The notes below the pieces were generated by a model. The model was not told the origin of the DNA. It ran no database searches and was given only the letters and a program-made list of their open reading frames with translations. Source: Gallibacterium melopsittaci (lineage in GTDB: Bacteria; Pseudomonadota; Gammaproteobacteria; Enterobacterales; Pasteurellaceae). Taken from it: a stretch of 64,000 nucleotides of DNA. Shown here in pieces: positions 55,416 through 63,953 of the stretch. A program made the translations under genes and the position numbers. Numbering within the stretch: the first letter of the stretch is position 1; every line of letters starts with the position of its first letter. The stretch spans positions 26,719 to 90,718 of the forward strand of contig NZ_JBHLWA010000014.1 in the NCBI RefSeq assembly GCF_042433085.1, given 5' to 3'.

Positions 55416-55445
55416 AAAATAGCCGACAGACTGCTCGGCTATTTT
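55416..55445. terminator. Terminator between yafJ and the second R-M locus
   Basis: AAAATAGCCGA (55416-55426) and TCGGCTATTTT (55435-55445) form an 11-bp stem with A and T runs on both sides. It can serve both yafJ and the convergent restriction genes. Confidence 0.9.
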
Positions 55446-55459
55446 AATTTAGAGGGGTT

Positions 55460-56053
55460 CTACTTTAAAAGCCTATCCAACACTGCTTTTTTCTTGTCGG
55501 CACAGCCTTGCATTTGGGTTTCGAGTTGGGTGATTGCTTGTTCGTATTGCGTTACTTCAGCAATGATTTTTTCTTGTTCGGCAAGTGGTGGGACGGGGAT
55601 TTGCAGATTCTCATAAAAAGAGCTGGGCACTCTGCGGTGTCCGCTTGTTCCCGTCATATTTTTTTCTGCTTCAATTCTGACTTCTTTTCTGTTTAAACTA
55701 AAAAATAAAAATTGTGGGTAAATGGTTTCATTTGCCCTAAAAATATGAAACTCAGAACTTCCTATACCGATTTGATTGGTTAGGTTTACCGCTAAAGCAC
55801 ATTTGCCATTTTCCATACACGGCGTTATTTTGGCGATAATGACATCATTTTCTTTAAAATAAGTGTAACTGCCTTTGCGAAGCGTTCCCAAAGCTCTATC
55901 TACTTTGCGTTCTATATAGCCATTATTACTCACAGAAGCCATTTCAATAAAAGAAACCAGTAGATTATCAGATAAGTGTTTTATCTCATTTTTTGATGGA
56001 TTAATAATACATAACTCACTGATTTTAAATAGTTTTACCCCCCCCCCGTACAA
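55460..56053 (-). CDS. Second TRD (HsdS-like half), out of frame with the methylase ORF
   Basis: This frame encodes one HsdS-type recognition domain (about residues 6-160, starting VKLFKISELC) and a C-terminal coiled-coil spacer beginning LAEQEKIIAEVTQYEQAI. Its only start would be TTG just before the G run, so it is not expected to be made alone. It becomes a natural extension of the upstream methylase-TRD ORF if the G10 run at 56038-56047 loses one base. Phase-OFF tail of a contingency gene is the best reading; an assembly error in the homopolymer is the alternative. Confidence 0.85.
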   Translation of the reverse strand: MYGGGVKLFKISELCIINPSKNEIKHLSDNLLVSFIEMASVSNNGYIERKVDRALGTLRKGSYTYFKENDVIIAKITPCMENGKCALAVNLTNQIGIGSSEFHIFRANETIYPQFLFFSLNRKEVRIEAEKNMTGTSGHRRVPSSFYENLQIPVPPLAEQEKIIAEVTQYEQAITQLETQMQGCADKKKAVLDRLLK

Positions 56054-58103
56054 CTTCTAGATCATTGAATATTTGTGCAATTTTGGCACGATATTCTTCT
56101 ATTTTCATACGGCTGTTTTCGTATTCCTCATCAATTTTTCCACATTCAGCTATGATTTGTTGTTGAATTCCTTGGGGTGGTAGGGGGATTTTGATATTTT
56201 TCAAATTGGTAGAATTTAATCCTCCTTGTGCAGAACCAGTAATATTATCTTTTAAAAGTGCTTGCCCCATCTCCGAATATAAATAGTTAAATAGATATTT
56301 TTGGGTTGTTAATTCTTGACAACGCAAGATAAATAAATGCTCATTTATCATTGCCATTATTCCATCTAATTCATCTCGCACAATGGCTACTTTTCCTGTT
56401 AATGCACCATCTTTACATAATAAAATATCGTGCTTTTGAATAATCCCTTTTTTTGCAGCATTGAAAAAACTTATAGGAACATATTTAATTGTGTTTAGTT
56501 CTAATCTGCCGTTATCTTTTCCAATATGCTCTCCACCTAGAGAATAAGCACCTTCGTTATATTGACCGACCCCACCAGATGGACGCTTACCACTTTCTAT
56601 AGTTATAGTAATTTCAGCTATACTCACCAACGGATACTTACTCACAATCTCAATCTTTTTCTGAGCGCTGGTTTTTAGTGCATAATTGAGATAAACACGA
56701 TTAAAATCCAACATATCAAGGGTATCTAGGATTTTTGCGTATTCTGCTTGTTCTGGTGTGATGTTGAACATTTGATCGTTAAACATATAACGTACACAAG
56801 CGGCAAGTGTGTTATCTGCAAAACGATTTTCAGGGTTATAGAGTTTACCACCCGCTTGGAGAATTTGAATGCCTTCCGCGCCTTTGCGATTACTCCAATC
56901 GTAGCCTAAAAATGCTTTTTGTTGTGCGTTGTCGCTTGGTGCGGTAATAATCAATGTTTTTTGTTGATACAACAAAGCAAACAGTGCGATTTTTTCTTGT
57001 TCAATGCTAATAAATTTATCCAAAAACTTACGCATTTTGAGCTTTTGTTGTTGCTCATTTGTAGGGTTTTCTTTTTGTTCTGTTTTGCTTAATTCTAGCG
57101 TGTCTAATAAAGCCGTGCGATAGGTAACGATGTATTTATTTATTTTTTCTTCCTGTATCTCTTCCCACGTAATGGTTTTGTTTCTTAATTTTTCATATTG
57201 ATCAGCAGGCACATCAATATATGTCAGATAAGCAGTTAGAATATCTTGATCATATTTTTGTTTGATTGAAGCGTTAGTAAAGATAGTTGTTGCGGTATCC
57301 TTTGCTAAGCTGATTTGCTTAGGTGGATAGGGTGTTTTTTCTAAAAATAATATAACGGTATTCGTTCCTGTTGCACCGAATGTTTTTGAACCTAGCTGGA
57401 TAATAGCTCGAAAACGAAATTCATTGAGTAGTAATTTACGAGCAGCGGTATAGCTACTACTATCGTTACTTAAAATGCTTGAAGGTAAAATAACAGCAGC
57501 AACACCATCTGAGACTAATAATTGGGCTATCCGTTCACAAAACAGTACTTCAATTTCACCACCATTGTTACTGATAGAATCTAATAGACTTAATTGATTG
57601 TTTTTCAGTTTTAAATGTGATTTGAATGCAGCAACAGAGTAAGGGGGATTGGCAACTAAAATATCAAATGTTTCATTTTGTATGCCCTTATTATTATCTA
57701 AGCCATCGCCAAAAATAATATTAGCATTGCCTGCACCGTTCATAAACATTGATACTTGTGAAACGCGTGCAAGGCGATAGTCTTTTTCAACACCGTAAAT
57801 ACTTTCTTTTGCCCAGTCATTATTTTCTGTTGGGCGTGCGGCATTGATAGCTTCTACTGCTTCTGTTAAAAAATGCCCAGAACCACAAGCATAATCAATG
57901 ACTTTGGGATAACTACCGCCTTTATGTTGTAAAATTTTTTGAATGGGTAAGGAGTCCCAAATAAATCGGGTAATCGGCATAGGAGTAAAGAATTGCCCTT
58001 CGTTTTGTTTAAATCCTTTGTTGAGCAATTGTTCAAACATATCGCCCAAAAATTGATGTTTTGACGCATAACTAATTCTGTATTTTTCAAAAAGTTGTAC
58101 CAT
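56025..58103 (-). CDS. N6-adenine DNA methyltransferase fused to an HsdS-type TRD
   Basis: A 692-residue protein (the frame is open to 58133). The N-terminal half is a HsdM-like methylase: QFFTPMPITRFIW, motif I YACGSGHFL and catalytic NPPYS. From about residue 500 it becomes an HsdS-type recognition domain (IESGKRPSGGVGQYNEG to the spacer IPLPPQGIQQQIIAECGKI). It stops just after the G10 tract, before the second TRD. ATG 58103 overlaps the upstream nuclease ORF by 17 bases, allowing coupling. The layout recalls type IIG/BcgI-like enzymes that restrict and modify with one chain. With one TRD it might still act as a dimer on a symmetric site. Confidence 0.88.
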   Translation of the reverse strand: MVQLFEKYRISYASKHQFLGDMFEQLLNKGFKQNEGQFFTPMPITRFIWDSLPIQKILQHKGGSYPKVIDYACGSGHFLTEAVEAINAARPTENNDWAKESIYGVEKDYRLARVSQVSMFMNGAGNANIIFGDGLDNNKGIQNETFDILVANPPYSVAAFKSHLKLKNNQLSLLDSISNNGGEIEVLFCERIAQLLVSDGVAAVILPSSILSNDSSSYTAARKLLLNEFRFRAIIQLGSKTFGATGTNTVILFLEKTPYPPKQISLAKDTATTIFTNASIKQKYDQDILTAYLTYIDVPADQYEKLRNKTITWEEIQEEKINKYIVTYRTALLDTLELSKTEQKENPTNEQQQKLKMRKFLDKFISIEQEKIALFALLYQQKTLIITAPSDNAQQKAFLGYDWSNRKGAEGIQILQAGGKLYNPENRFADNTLAACVRYMFNDQMFNITPEQAEYAKILDTLDMLDFNRVYLNYALKTSAQKKIEIVSKYPLVSIAEITITIESGKRPSGGVGQYNEGAYSLGGEHIGKDNGRLELNTIKYVPISFFNAAKKGIIQKHDILLCKDGALTGKVAIVRDELDGIMAMINEHLFILRCQELTTQKYLFNYLYSEMGQALLKDNITGSAQGGLNSTNLKNIKIPLPPQGIQQQIIAECGKIDEEYENSRMKIEEYRAKIAQIFNDLEVVRGGGKTI
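56038..56047 (-). repeat. Poly-G tract (G10), probable phase-variation switch
   Basis: Ten G on the coding (minus) strand. With G10 the methylase ORF ends VRGGGKTI then stop. With G9 it reads VRGGVKLFKISEL and continues through the second TRD. Such G tracts are typical of contingency loci. Confidence 0.9.
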
Positions 58104-59238
58104 TTTGTAGAAATAACTCTTCGTTATGTACATCTTTAAAGGAAAAGTCGTTATTACTGTAAAATTTCAGTTTTCGAATGGTTTGTTCTAAGTCTGAAAT
58201 AGCATGATTTCTGGTTTCAAGATCTAAGTTTTTAAATAAATTTTGTGCATAGTCATTTGAAACATAAAAGATTTTCTCTTTCATGAATTTTTCCATACCC
58301 GTTTTATAGAGATGTTGCAGACGATCCTGCAAAGTCTCATAGGTATCACTACCAATCTTGTATTGAAATTCTACTTCGCTATCATCATTCTTTTGCTCAT
58401 CTACCAATTTGCAGATGAATAGGGCAATTAAGCGATTAAAGGCATTTTCTTTATCAGAAACGGCATTATGTCTTAATATTTCTTCAAATTGATTAATGAT
58501 TTTGTCATCAGGAGAGAATGCCTTTAAGTCTTTTATTCTAAGTGGTGGTAAGTCTAGGTCATAAATTTGGGCATCTTGCCCAAAAATTAAATTTTCAGAT
58601 AATTTTTGTAAATAAGTTTCCGTCCAAACTTCGTGTAATTCTTCAACATTATTGGCTTTTTGGTAAATTTTAATACTGTCATCTTTTTTGGCCAGCTGAA
58701 TTAAGTTTGCATCATCATGGCAACGAATAATTGGGTTTTTATAGGTAAGTATTCCGTCAGTAAAATCAGATGTATAGAGCGAAATACAGTGCACTTTTTT
58801 ATCTTGTTGCCAATAACTAAATAACTGCCCACCATCTTCTTTTAAAATTTTAAGTGCTTTGTTGTATTCTGTACCGTCAGTTTTGCACTCAATAATCATA
58901 AACAGGCTAGTTTTTTCACGATCTTGATATACGCAAATATCCGCTCTACCGCTTTTTTGTGTATGTCCAAGTTGCCAACTTTTTTCTAATTCAAGGTGTG
59001 CTGCAGGATAACCTTTTTCTAATAAGCGATGAATACACTCAAAAACCACAAAATTTTCATTGGAAGAAAAATTCAGCGTGGTTTCACGGTGTTTTTTTAA
59101 TTCAGCAGGATAAATGATTTTTTTATTTTTAAAATCAACGACTAATTCATTTCCGTTGATGGTTTTGGAAAACTTATCTTGATGCTCGGTGAAATTTAAG
59201 TGAACAAGTAAATCTCTAAAGTTATTTTCTTTTAACAT
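58087..59238 (-). CDS. PD-(D/E)XK nuclease subunit of the second R-M system
   Basis: A 383-residue protein. The N-terminal part carries a PD-(D/E)XK nuclease signature, SGRADICVYQ with Asp, then IIECKTDG with Glu and Lys, near residues 95-125, as in HsdR_N and type IIG enzymes. The rest is helical linker. In many relatives this domain is joined to the methylase in one chain; here the stop lies 17 bases inside the methylase ORF. This may be a natural split or a frameshift. Alone it would probably be an inactive or poorly targeted nuclease. Confidence 0.82.
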   Translation of the reverse strand: MLKENNFRDLLVHLNFTEHQDKFSKTINGNELVVDFKNKKIIYPAELKKHRETTLNFSSNENFVVFECIHRLLEKGYPAAHLELEKSWQLGHTQKSGRADICVYQDREKTSLFMIIECKTDGTEYNKALKILKEDGGQLFSYWQQDKKVHCISLYTSDFTDGILTYKNPIIRCHDDANLIQLAKKDDSIKIYQKANNVEELHEVWTETYLQKLSENLIFGQDAQIYDLDLPPLRIKDLKAFSPDDKIINQFEEILRHNAVSDKENAFNRLIALFICKLVDEQKNDDSEVEFQYKIGSDTYETLQDRLQHLYKTGMEKFMKEKIFYVSNDYAQNLFKNLDLETRNHAISDLEQTIRKLKFYSNNDFSFKDVHNEELFLQNGTTF

Positions 59239-59309
59239 AAAAACCTTAAATGCTTGATATATTCAATCTATAAAATAAAAACTACAAAATAAACATTAAT
59301 AGCTTTCTA

Positions 59310-60164
59310 TTAAAACACACCCACAACAACCGCAATAAAAACCCACATTCCAACATAATTATTATTAAGGAATGCTTTAAAACAGGCTTCTCTCACACGC
59401 ATTTTTGTCATTTTGCATTGATAAATAAAATGAACGGCTGCAATTGCTAATACAATAAAATAACCGTTGTTTAAGTTTTTCTCTTGCCCTAAATAGATTA
59501 GCAATAACAAGGCAATAAACTGTAATAAAGCGATAATTTTATTATCATATTCGGCAAATAAAATTGCGGTTGATTTAACACCAATTCGCAAATCATCATC
59601 ACGATCAACCATCGCATATTGCGTATCGTATGCGATTGTCCACGCTAAATTTGCTAAAAATAAAATCCAACAATCCAAAGGCAATGATTCTACTGTTGCC
59701 CCATATGCCATTGGAATAGACCAACCAAAGGCAGCACCTAAAAATATCTGCGGTAAATGCGTGTAACGCTTCATAAAAGGGTAGATAAAGGCTAATACTA
59801 CCGCAATAACTGATAAACCAATCGCATAGAGATTCAGTTGAATCACTAATAAAAATGAAAGCAGAATCAACGTCACAAAAAGAATTTTCGCTTCTTTTTC
59901 GGATACTGCACCCGTAGCCAATGGACGTTGATGAGTACGTTTTACTTGGCCATCAATATGTCGATCCGCATAGTCATTGATCACACAACCTGCGGAACGC
60001 ATAAACACAACGCCTAATACAAAAATAAGCAATATCTTCAGATCTGGCATACCGCCCTGAGCTAACCATAATGCCCATAATGTCGGCCATAATAATAAAA
60101 AAGAACCAATTGGCTTATCTAGACGCATTAATTGCGTATAGCTTACCCATTTAGAAAAATTCAT
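59310..60164 (-). CDS. ubiA: 4-hydroxybenzoate polyprenyltransferase UbiA
   Basis: Attaches the polyprenyl tail to 4-hydroxybenzoate in ubiquinone synthesis. The 284-residue membrane protein has about eight to nine spans and the two Asp-rich motifs NDYADRHIDG and DTQYAMVDRDDD. ATG 60164 follows CGGAA; an ATG at 60176 overlaps the glpR stop (ATGA) and would give 288 residues. Likely co-transcribed with glpR. Confidence 0.95.
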   Translation of the reverse strand: MNFSKWVSYTQLMRLDKPIGSFLLLWPTLWALWLAQGGMPDLKILLIFVLGVVFMRSAGCVINDYADRHIDGQVKRTHQRPLATGAVSEKEAKILFVTLILLSFLLVIQLNLYAIGLSVIAVVLAFIYPFMKRYTHLPQIFLGAAFGWSIPMAYGATVESLPLDCWILFLANLAWTIAYDTQYAMVDRDDDLRIGVKSTAILFAEYDNKIIALLQFIALLLLIYLGQEKNLNNGYFIVLAIAAVHFIYQCKMTKMRVREACFKAFLNNNYVGMWVFIAVVVGVF

Positions 60165-60172
60165 AATTCCGA

Positions 60173-60943
60173 TCATACTTGGTGGCAAGGACAAACTTTA
60201 ACGACCAAATTGGTATTTTCTACCATTGCAGCAATTTCTGCTGGTAACGGACGATCAGTAAATAAATAATCAAACATAGTAAGTGGTCCTAAACGAACCA
60301 TAGCTCGACGTGAGAATTTTGAATGGTCAGTGACTAGAATACTTGTACGAGAACTTTCAATAATTGTCCGTTTTACTTGTACTTCGTGATAATCATAATC
60401 CAATAATGAACCGTCATGATCAATTGCACTAATTCCTAAAATGCCAAAATCTAAACGAAATTGAGAAATAAATTCCATTGTTGCTTCCCCAATAATTCCA
60501 CCATCGGGACGTAATCCACCGCCAGCAATGATAATTTGAAAATTCTCTTTCTCCATCAAAATATGTGCAGCATTTAAATTATTAGTTACGATTCGCAAAT
60601 TTTCATGATCTAACAATGCACGAGCAACCGCCTCCGCAGTAGTCCCAATGTCAATGAATAATGAAGAACCATTAGGAATTTGTTGCGCTACACATTTAGC
60701 GACCCACTCTTTTTCTTGACATAACAATGTCTTACGCGAAGCATAATCACTATTTTCAGACGTTGATGGCGAGGCAGCTCCGCCATGATGACGGCGAATT
60801 TCATTTTTGGCTGCTAACTCATTTAAATCTCGACGAATCGTTTGTGGACTAACATCTAATTCAGCAACTAATTCTTCCGTACTGATATAACCGTGTAATT
60901 TGACTAATTCAATGATACGGTTATGGCGTATTGCTTGTTTCAT
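60173..60943 (-). CDS. glpR: Glycerol-3-phosphate regulon repressor GlpR
   Basis: A 256-residue DeoR-family repressor released by glycerol 3-phosphate. The N-terminal helix-turn-helix (ISTEELVAELDVSPQTIRRD) and the sugar-phosphate pocket (LFIDIGTTAEAVA, LGISAIDHDGSL) match GlpR closely. It follows glpG by 78 bases and overlaps the start region of ubiA. Confidence 0.94.
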   Translation of the reverse strand: MKQAIRHNRIIELVKLHGYISTEELVAELDVSPQTIRRDLNELAAKNEIRRHHGGAASPSTSENSDYASRKTLLCQEKEWVAKCVAQQIPNGSSLFIDIGTTAEAVARALLDHENLRIVTNNLNAAHILMEKENFQIIIAGGGLRPDGGIIGEATMEFISQFRLDFGILGISAIDHDGSLLDYDYHEVQVKRTIIESSRTSILVTDHSKFSRRAMVRLGPLTMFDYLFTDRPLPAEIAAMVENTNLVVKVCPCHQV

Positions 60944-61021
60944 AACTCCCTCGCCTACTCTAATTATCCCGCTGTCATTCTACTAAAAATCGCTATCTTT
61001 TCATTAAATTTTTGTGAAAAA

Positions 61022-61882
61022 TCATTGTGATTTACTTCTATTCCACCAAATATCTACACCTGCTAACACACATCCAGTGCATAATCCTGCAATATGTGCA
61101 CTATTCCCCATCGATAACCCAATTAATGGTGAAAAGAAGCCACTTACAATCCCAATAATCAAAAACCAACTAAATCCGATTGGCACATCAAAGATTTTTT
61201 GCTGATTAAACCGACTTTCAATCCAAACGTAGCCTAAGACAGCATAAACAACACCAGATAAACCAAAAAAACCGATCCCAGAAGCAAAGTATTGTGCAAA
61301 GCCACTCGCTACACCAGCAACAAGATAAATCAATACAATTCGATGAATTCCTTGCAAACGTTCAATTAATCCAGCAAAAATCCACCACCAAAGCAGATTA
61401 AAGACTAAATGTGGGATCGATAGATGTACTAATGTATGCGAAAGATAACGCCATATGTCGCTAGATTGGGCTGGTAATTCAGGAAAATGAAAAGTGTCAA
61501 AAATGATTTCACTATTCAACCATGTCGTTCCATAAATCACTATACAAACTAACGTAATTAAAAAAGTAAATTTTGAAGAGAATAAATGTTGCCAATTAAG
61601 CCCAATAGAACCTTGTATAAAAGGACGATAAATTTGTGCAAAAGAAACCGTATTAGCACTTTGCCACTCTGCTTGATTAAATTTAGCAGCATCTGGATTT
61701 TGCATAAATTCTGCTACAAGTTGTTGTGTGTTATCTAACGACTCTGGAGAATCATTGATCAAATAGAGATGAAAATAATCATCTTGTTGCCGAATATCAA
61801 TTTGATAATGATATTGTTGATAAATGACTTCTTGAAAGCGCTTGGCTAAAGCCAATTCTCTACAACTAAAAAGATAATACAT
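61022..61882 (-). CDS. glpG: Rhomboid intramembrane serine protease GlpG
   Basis: A 286-residue rhomboid protease with a cytoplasmic N-terminal domain (1-85) and six membrane spans. The catalytic Ser209 lies in GLSGVVYA and His263 in NSAHIAGL. It precedes glpR as in the enterobacterial glpEGR operon, but glpE is elsewhere (17821). Confidence 0.94.
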   Translation of the reverse strand: MYYLFSCRELALAKRFQEVIYQQYHYQIDIRQQDDYFHLYLINDSPESLDNTQQLVAEFMQNPDAAKFNQAEWQSANTVSFAQIYRPFIQGSIGLNWQHLFSSKFTFLITLVCIVIYGTTWLNSEIIFDTFHFPELPAQSSDIWRYLSHTLVHLSIPHLVFNLLWWWIFAGLIERLQGIHRIVLIYLVAGVASGFAQYFASGIGFFGLSGVVYAVLGYVWIESRFNQQKIFDVPIGFSWFLIIGIVSGFFSPLIGLSMGNSAHIAGLCTGCVLAGVDIWWNRSKSQ

Positions 61883-61954
61883 GATGGGTAATCCTAGAGG
61901 TGAGTTATAAAATTCGCTATACTGTCGTCCACCATTTTTAATCAGTTACTCTAT

Positions 61955-62275
61955 ATGCGTAAAAAAAATAATTTTCCTGATGGATTTTCCAAATTTTCAT
62001 GGGCAATCGCAATGTTTTGTGTGCCTGCTTTCCTTTGGCCACTCTCTTTATTACTCTCACCCAGTTTAAAATATAATCCAACTTTATCTGAAACAGCATT
62101 AACAAATATGTCTGTTTTTATGTGGAGTTATCCATTACTCCTTTTCATCTTAGCAAGGATTATTTACAAATTACATCTACGTTATCCGAAATTTGCCAGC
62201 TATTTATTAGCCATATGTTTTGTTTTATTTTATTTGGCTGTATTAATTATTGCTGTACAAGGCTTTAATTACTGA
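61955..62275 (+). CDS. Small membrane protein, DUF5389-like
   Basis: A 106-residue protein with three hydrophobic segments and a basic N-terminus (MRKKNNFPDG). It resembles small membrane proteins annotated as DUF5389 in Pasteurellaceae; function unknown. The stop overlaps the convergent pldB end by seven bases. Confidence 0.75.
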   Translation: MRKKNNFPDGFSKFSWAIAMFCVPAFLWPLSLLLSPSLKYNPTLSETALTNMSVFMWSYPLLLFILARIIYKLHLRYPKFASYLLAICFVLFYLAVLIIAVQGFNY

Positions 62276-63210
62276 TTTAAAAATTGAATGATGGTTTGCA
62301 ATGCGGTCGATCTGATCGCATCTGTTTCAAACATAATTTCATGTCTAGCCCCTTCAATTTCTACAAAGCGAACCAAGGATGAAGTTGAAAATAACTTCTC
62401 AACTTTCTTAGTTGAAACAATACTCTCTTCACCAGATTGTAAAATCAATATAGGTACCTGAATTTTATTTACTAAATTGGGTAGTTTTTTGAATGCAACA
62501 ATACAACGATGAACCCAAGCAAAAGTTGGACCGCCAAGACGAATGTCAGGATATTTCGTTGCCATTTGATTCATAAATTCTAGTCTTGCTTCACTATGTG
62601 TTAAATCTGTTGTCGCAATATTCGCTGGTCGCCAAGGTCCTTTAGTAAAAATATAACGGCGAGAAAAACCTAATAGCACCATTACAGCCACAACCACCTC
62701 ATCTCTTAATGCGGTTTTTTCTCTCAAGCCTAAAAAAGGTGAAGAAAGAATCACTTTACTGAATTGATGTGGATAAGTCGCCAAATAATAAGTCGCTAAT
62801 AATCCCCCCATCGAATGAGCAAACAAGACCTGTTGTTGATATTCTTTTTGTTGTAATACCGCCTGAATCACAATATCCATATCATCAATATAATAGCGAA
62901 ACTCATCAATAAAGCCTTTTTCTTTTTCGGCTAATAAACGTGATGAAAAACCTTGGCCTCGATGATCAAATTGTAAAATATCATAGCCTTGCTGATAGAA
63001 GTCATAGGCAATCTCGCTCCATTTAGCAATATTCTCACCTCGCCCATTCACTAATACCATTAATTTTGTATGTGCTGCGTGAGTTAAATGACGATAGGCA
63101 ATCTTTTTTTGCGCATTGGCAACAAGATATTGAATTGGAAATTGTTCAACAAAAGGGAGTAACTCTTCAGCTACAAATTGCGGAAAATGATTTTCTCTTA
63201 CTAATACCAT
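62269..63210 (-). CDS. pldB: Lysophospholipase L2-like alpha/beta hydrolase
   Basis: A 313-residue alpha/beta hydrolase of the PldB/monoacylglycerol lipase group: oxyanion region HRGQGFS, nucleophile in AHSMGG near residue 132, and the final His in GARHEIMFE. It probably releases fatty acids from lysophospholipids. Downstream of mdaB, behind a terminator. Confidence 0.9.
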   Translation of the reverse strand: MVLVRENHFPQFVAEELLPFVEQFPIQYLVANAQKKIAYRHLTHAAHTKLMVLVNGRGENIAKWSEIAYDFYQQGYDILQFDHRGQGFSSRLLAEKEKGFIDEFRYYIDDMDIVIQAVLQQKEYQQQVLFAHSMGGLLATYYLATYPHQFSKVILSSPFLGLREKTALRDEVVVAVMVLLGFSRRYIFTKGPWRPANIATTDLTHSEARLEFMNQMATKYPDIRLGGPTFAWVHRCIVAFKKLPNLVNKIQVPILILQSGEESIVSTKKVEKLFSTSSLVRFVEIEGARHEIMFETDAIRSTALQTIIQFLNQ

Positions 63211-63228
63211 AAATTCTTACATCAATAA

Positions 63229-63259
63229 AAAAGATAAAGCCGCACAGACTTTATCTTTT
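63229..63259 (-). terminator. Rho-independent terminator of mdaB
   Basis: AAAAGATAAAG (63229-63239) and CTTTATCTTTT (63249-63259) form an 11-bp stem, followed on the minus strand by TTATTGATG. Confidence 0.85.
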
Positions 63260-63265
63260 CTAGGA

Positions 63266-63847
63266 CTATTTAGCAAATAATTTGCTTAAATGTGCTTTAT
63301 ATTCGTTAATATGCTGCTCGACATTTGGGTTTTTAATCACATCATTGCAAATAAATGTTGGTAACGCTGTCATTCCTAAAAATTCATTCGCTTTTCTAAA
63401 ATGGAGATAAACGCCATCAACACCTTTACCTTCAAAGAAATCCCCCTCACGATCAAATGCTTCAATAGGTGCATTCCAAGTAAGTGATAACATATGTTTT
63501 CTACCTTGAAGTAAACCACCTGTCCCATACCCTTCTGTTGGATTAACTCGATGACGACCATCACTTTGATAAAGTTTTCCATGACCATAAGTAAATACTT
63601 CATCAATATATTTCTTCACAATCCATGGTTCACCCATCCACCAACCAGGCATTTGCCAAATCACAACATCCATCCAAACAAATTTTTCAATTTCTGCTTG
63701 AATATCATAGCCTGCATCAATCGTGGTTTCTTGTACCTCATGACCTAATGCAGTTAATGTTTCCTTTGCCACATTATGTAAAGTTGCATTCAACTGTCCC
63801 GCTGAGTGGCCAAATGCTTTACCACCATTCAATAGTAAAATTTTCAT
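63266..63847 (-). CDS. mdaB: NADPH:quinone reductase MdaB
   Basis: A 193-residue FAD enzyme of the NQO family that reduces quinones by two electrons. Blocks QMPGWWMGEPWIVKKYID and LSLTWNAPIEAF are characteristic of MdaB. AAGGAC precedes the ATG. Confidence 0.95.
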   Translation of the reverse strand: MKILLLNGGKAFGHSAGQLNATLHNVAKETLTALGHEVQETTIDAGYDIQAEIEKFVWMDVVIWQMPGWWMGEPWIVKKYIDEVFTYGHGKLYQSDGRHRVNPTEGYGTGGLLQGRKHMLSLTWNAPIEAFDREGDFFEGKGVDGVYLHFRKANEFLGMTALPTFICNDVIKNPNVEQHINEYKAHLSKLFAK

Positions 63848-63889
63848 TGATTTTGTCCTTATCTGAATATTTCCGTAATAAATTTTCTT

Positions 63890-63930
63890 TTTTTATAAAA
63901 AAACAAGACCCGCCTAAATAGACGGGTCTT
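63890..63930 (-). terminator. Terminator of the EF-Tu gene
   Basis: AAGACCCG (63905-63912) and CGGGTCTT (63923-63930) form an 8-bp stem, followed on the minus strand by GTTTTTTT. Confidence 0.9.
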
Positions 63931-63953
63931 TTCTCTTTTCAGTTTCTTATCAA

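Noticed and set aside
61955..61975. A8 run at the start of the small membrane protein gene as a phase-variation tract
   Set aside because: Runs of this length are common in AT-rich DNA, and the frame downstream is intact with no alternative product.
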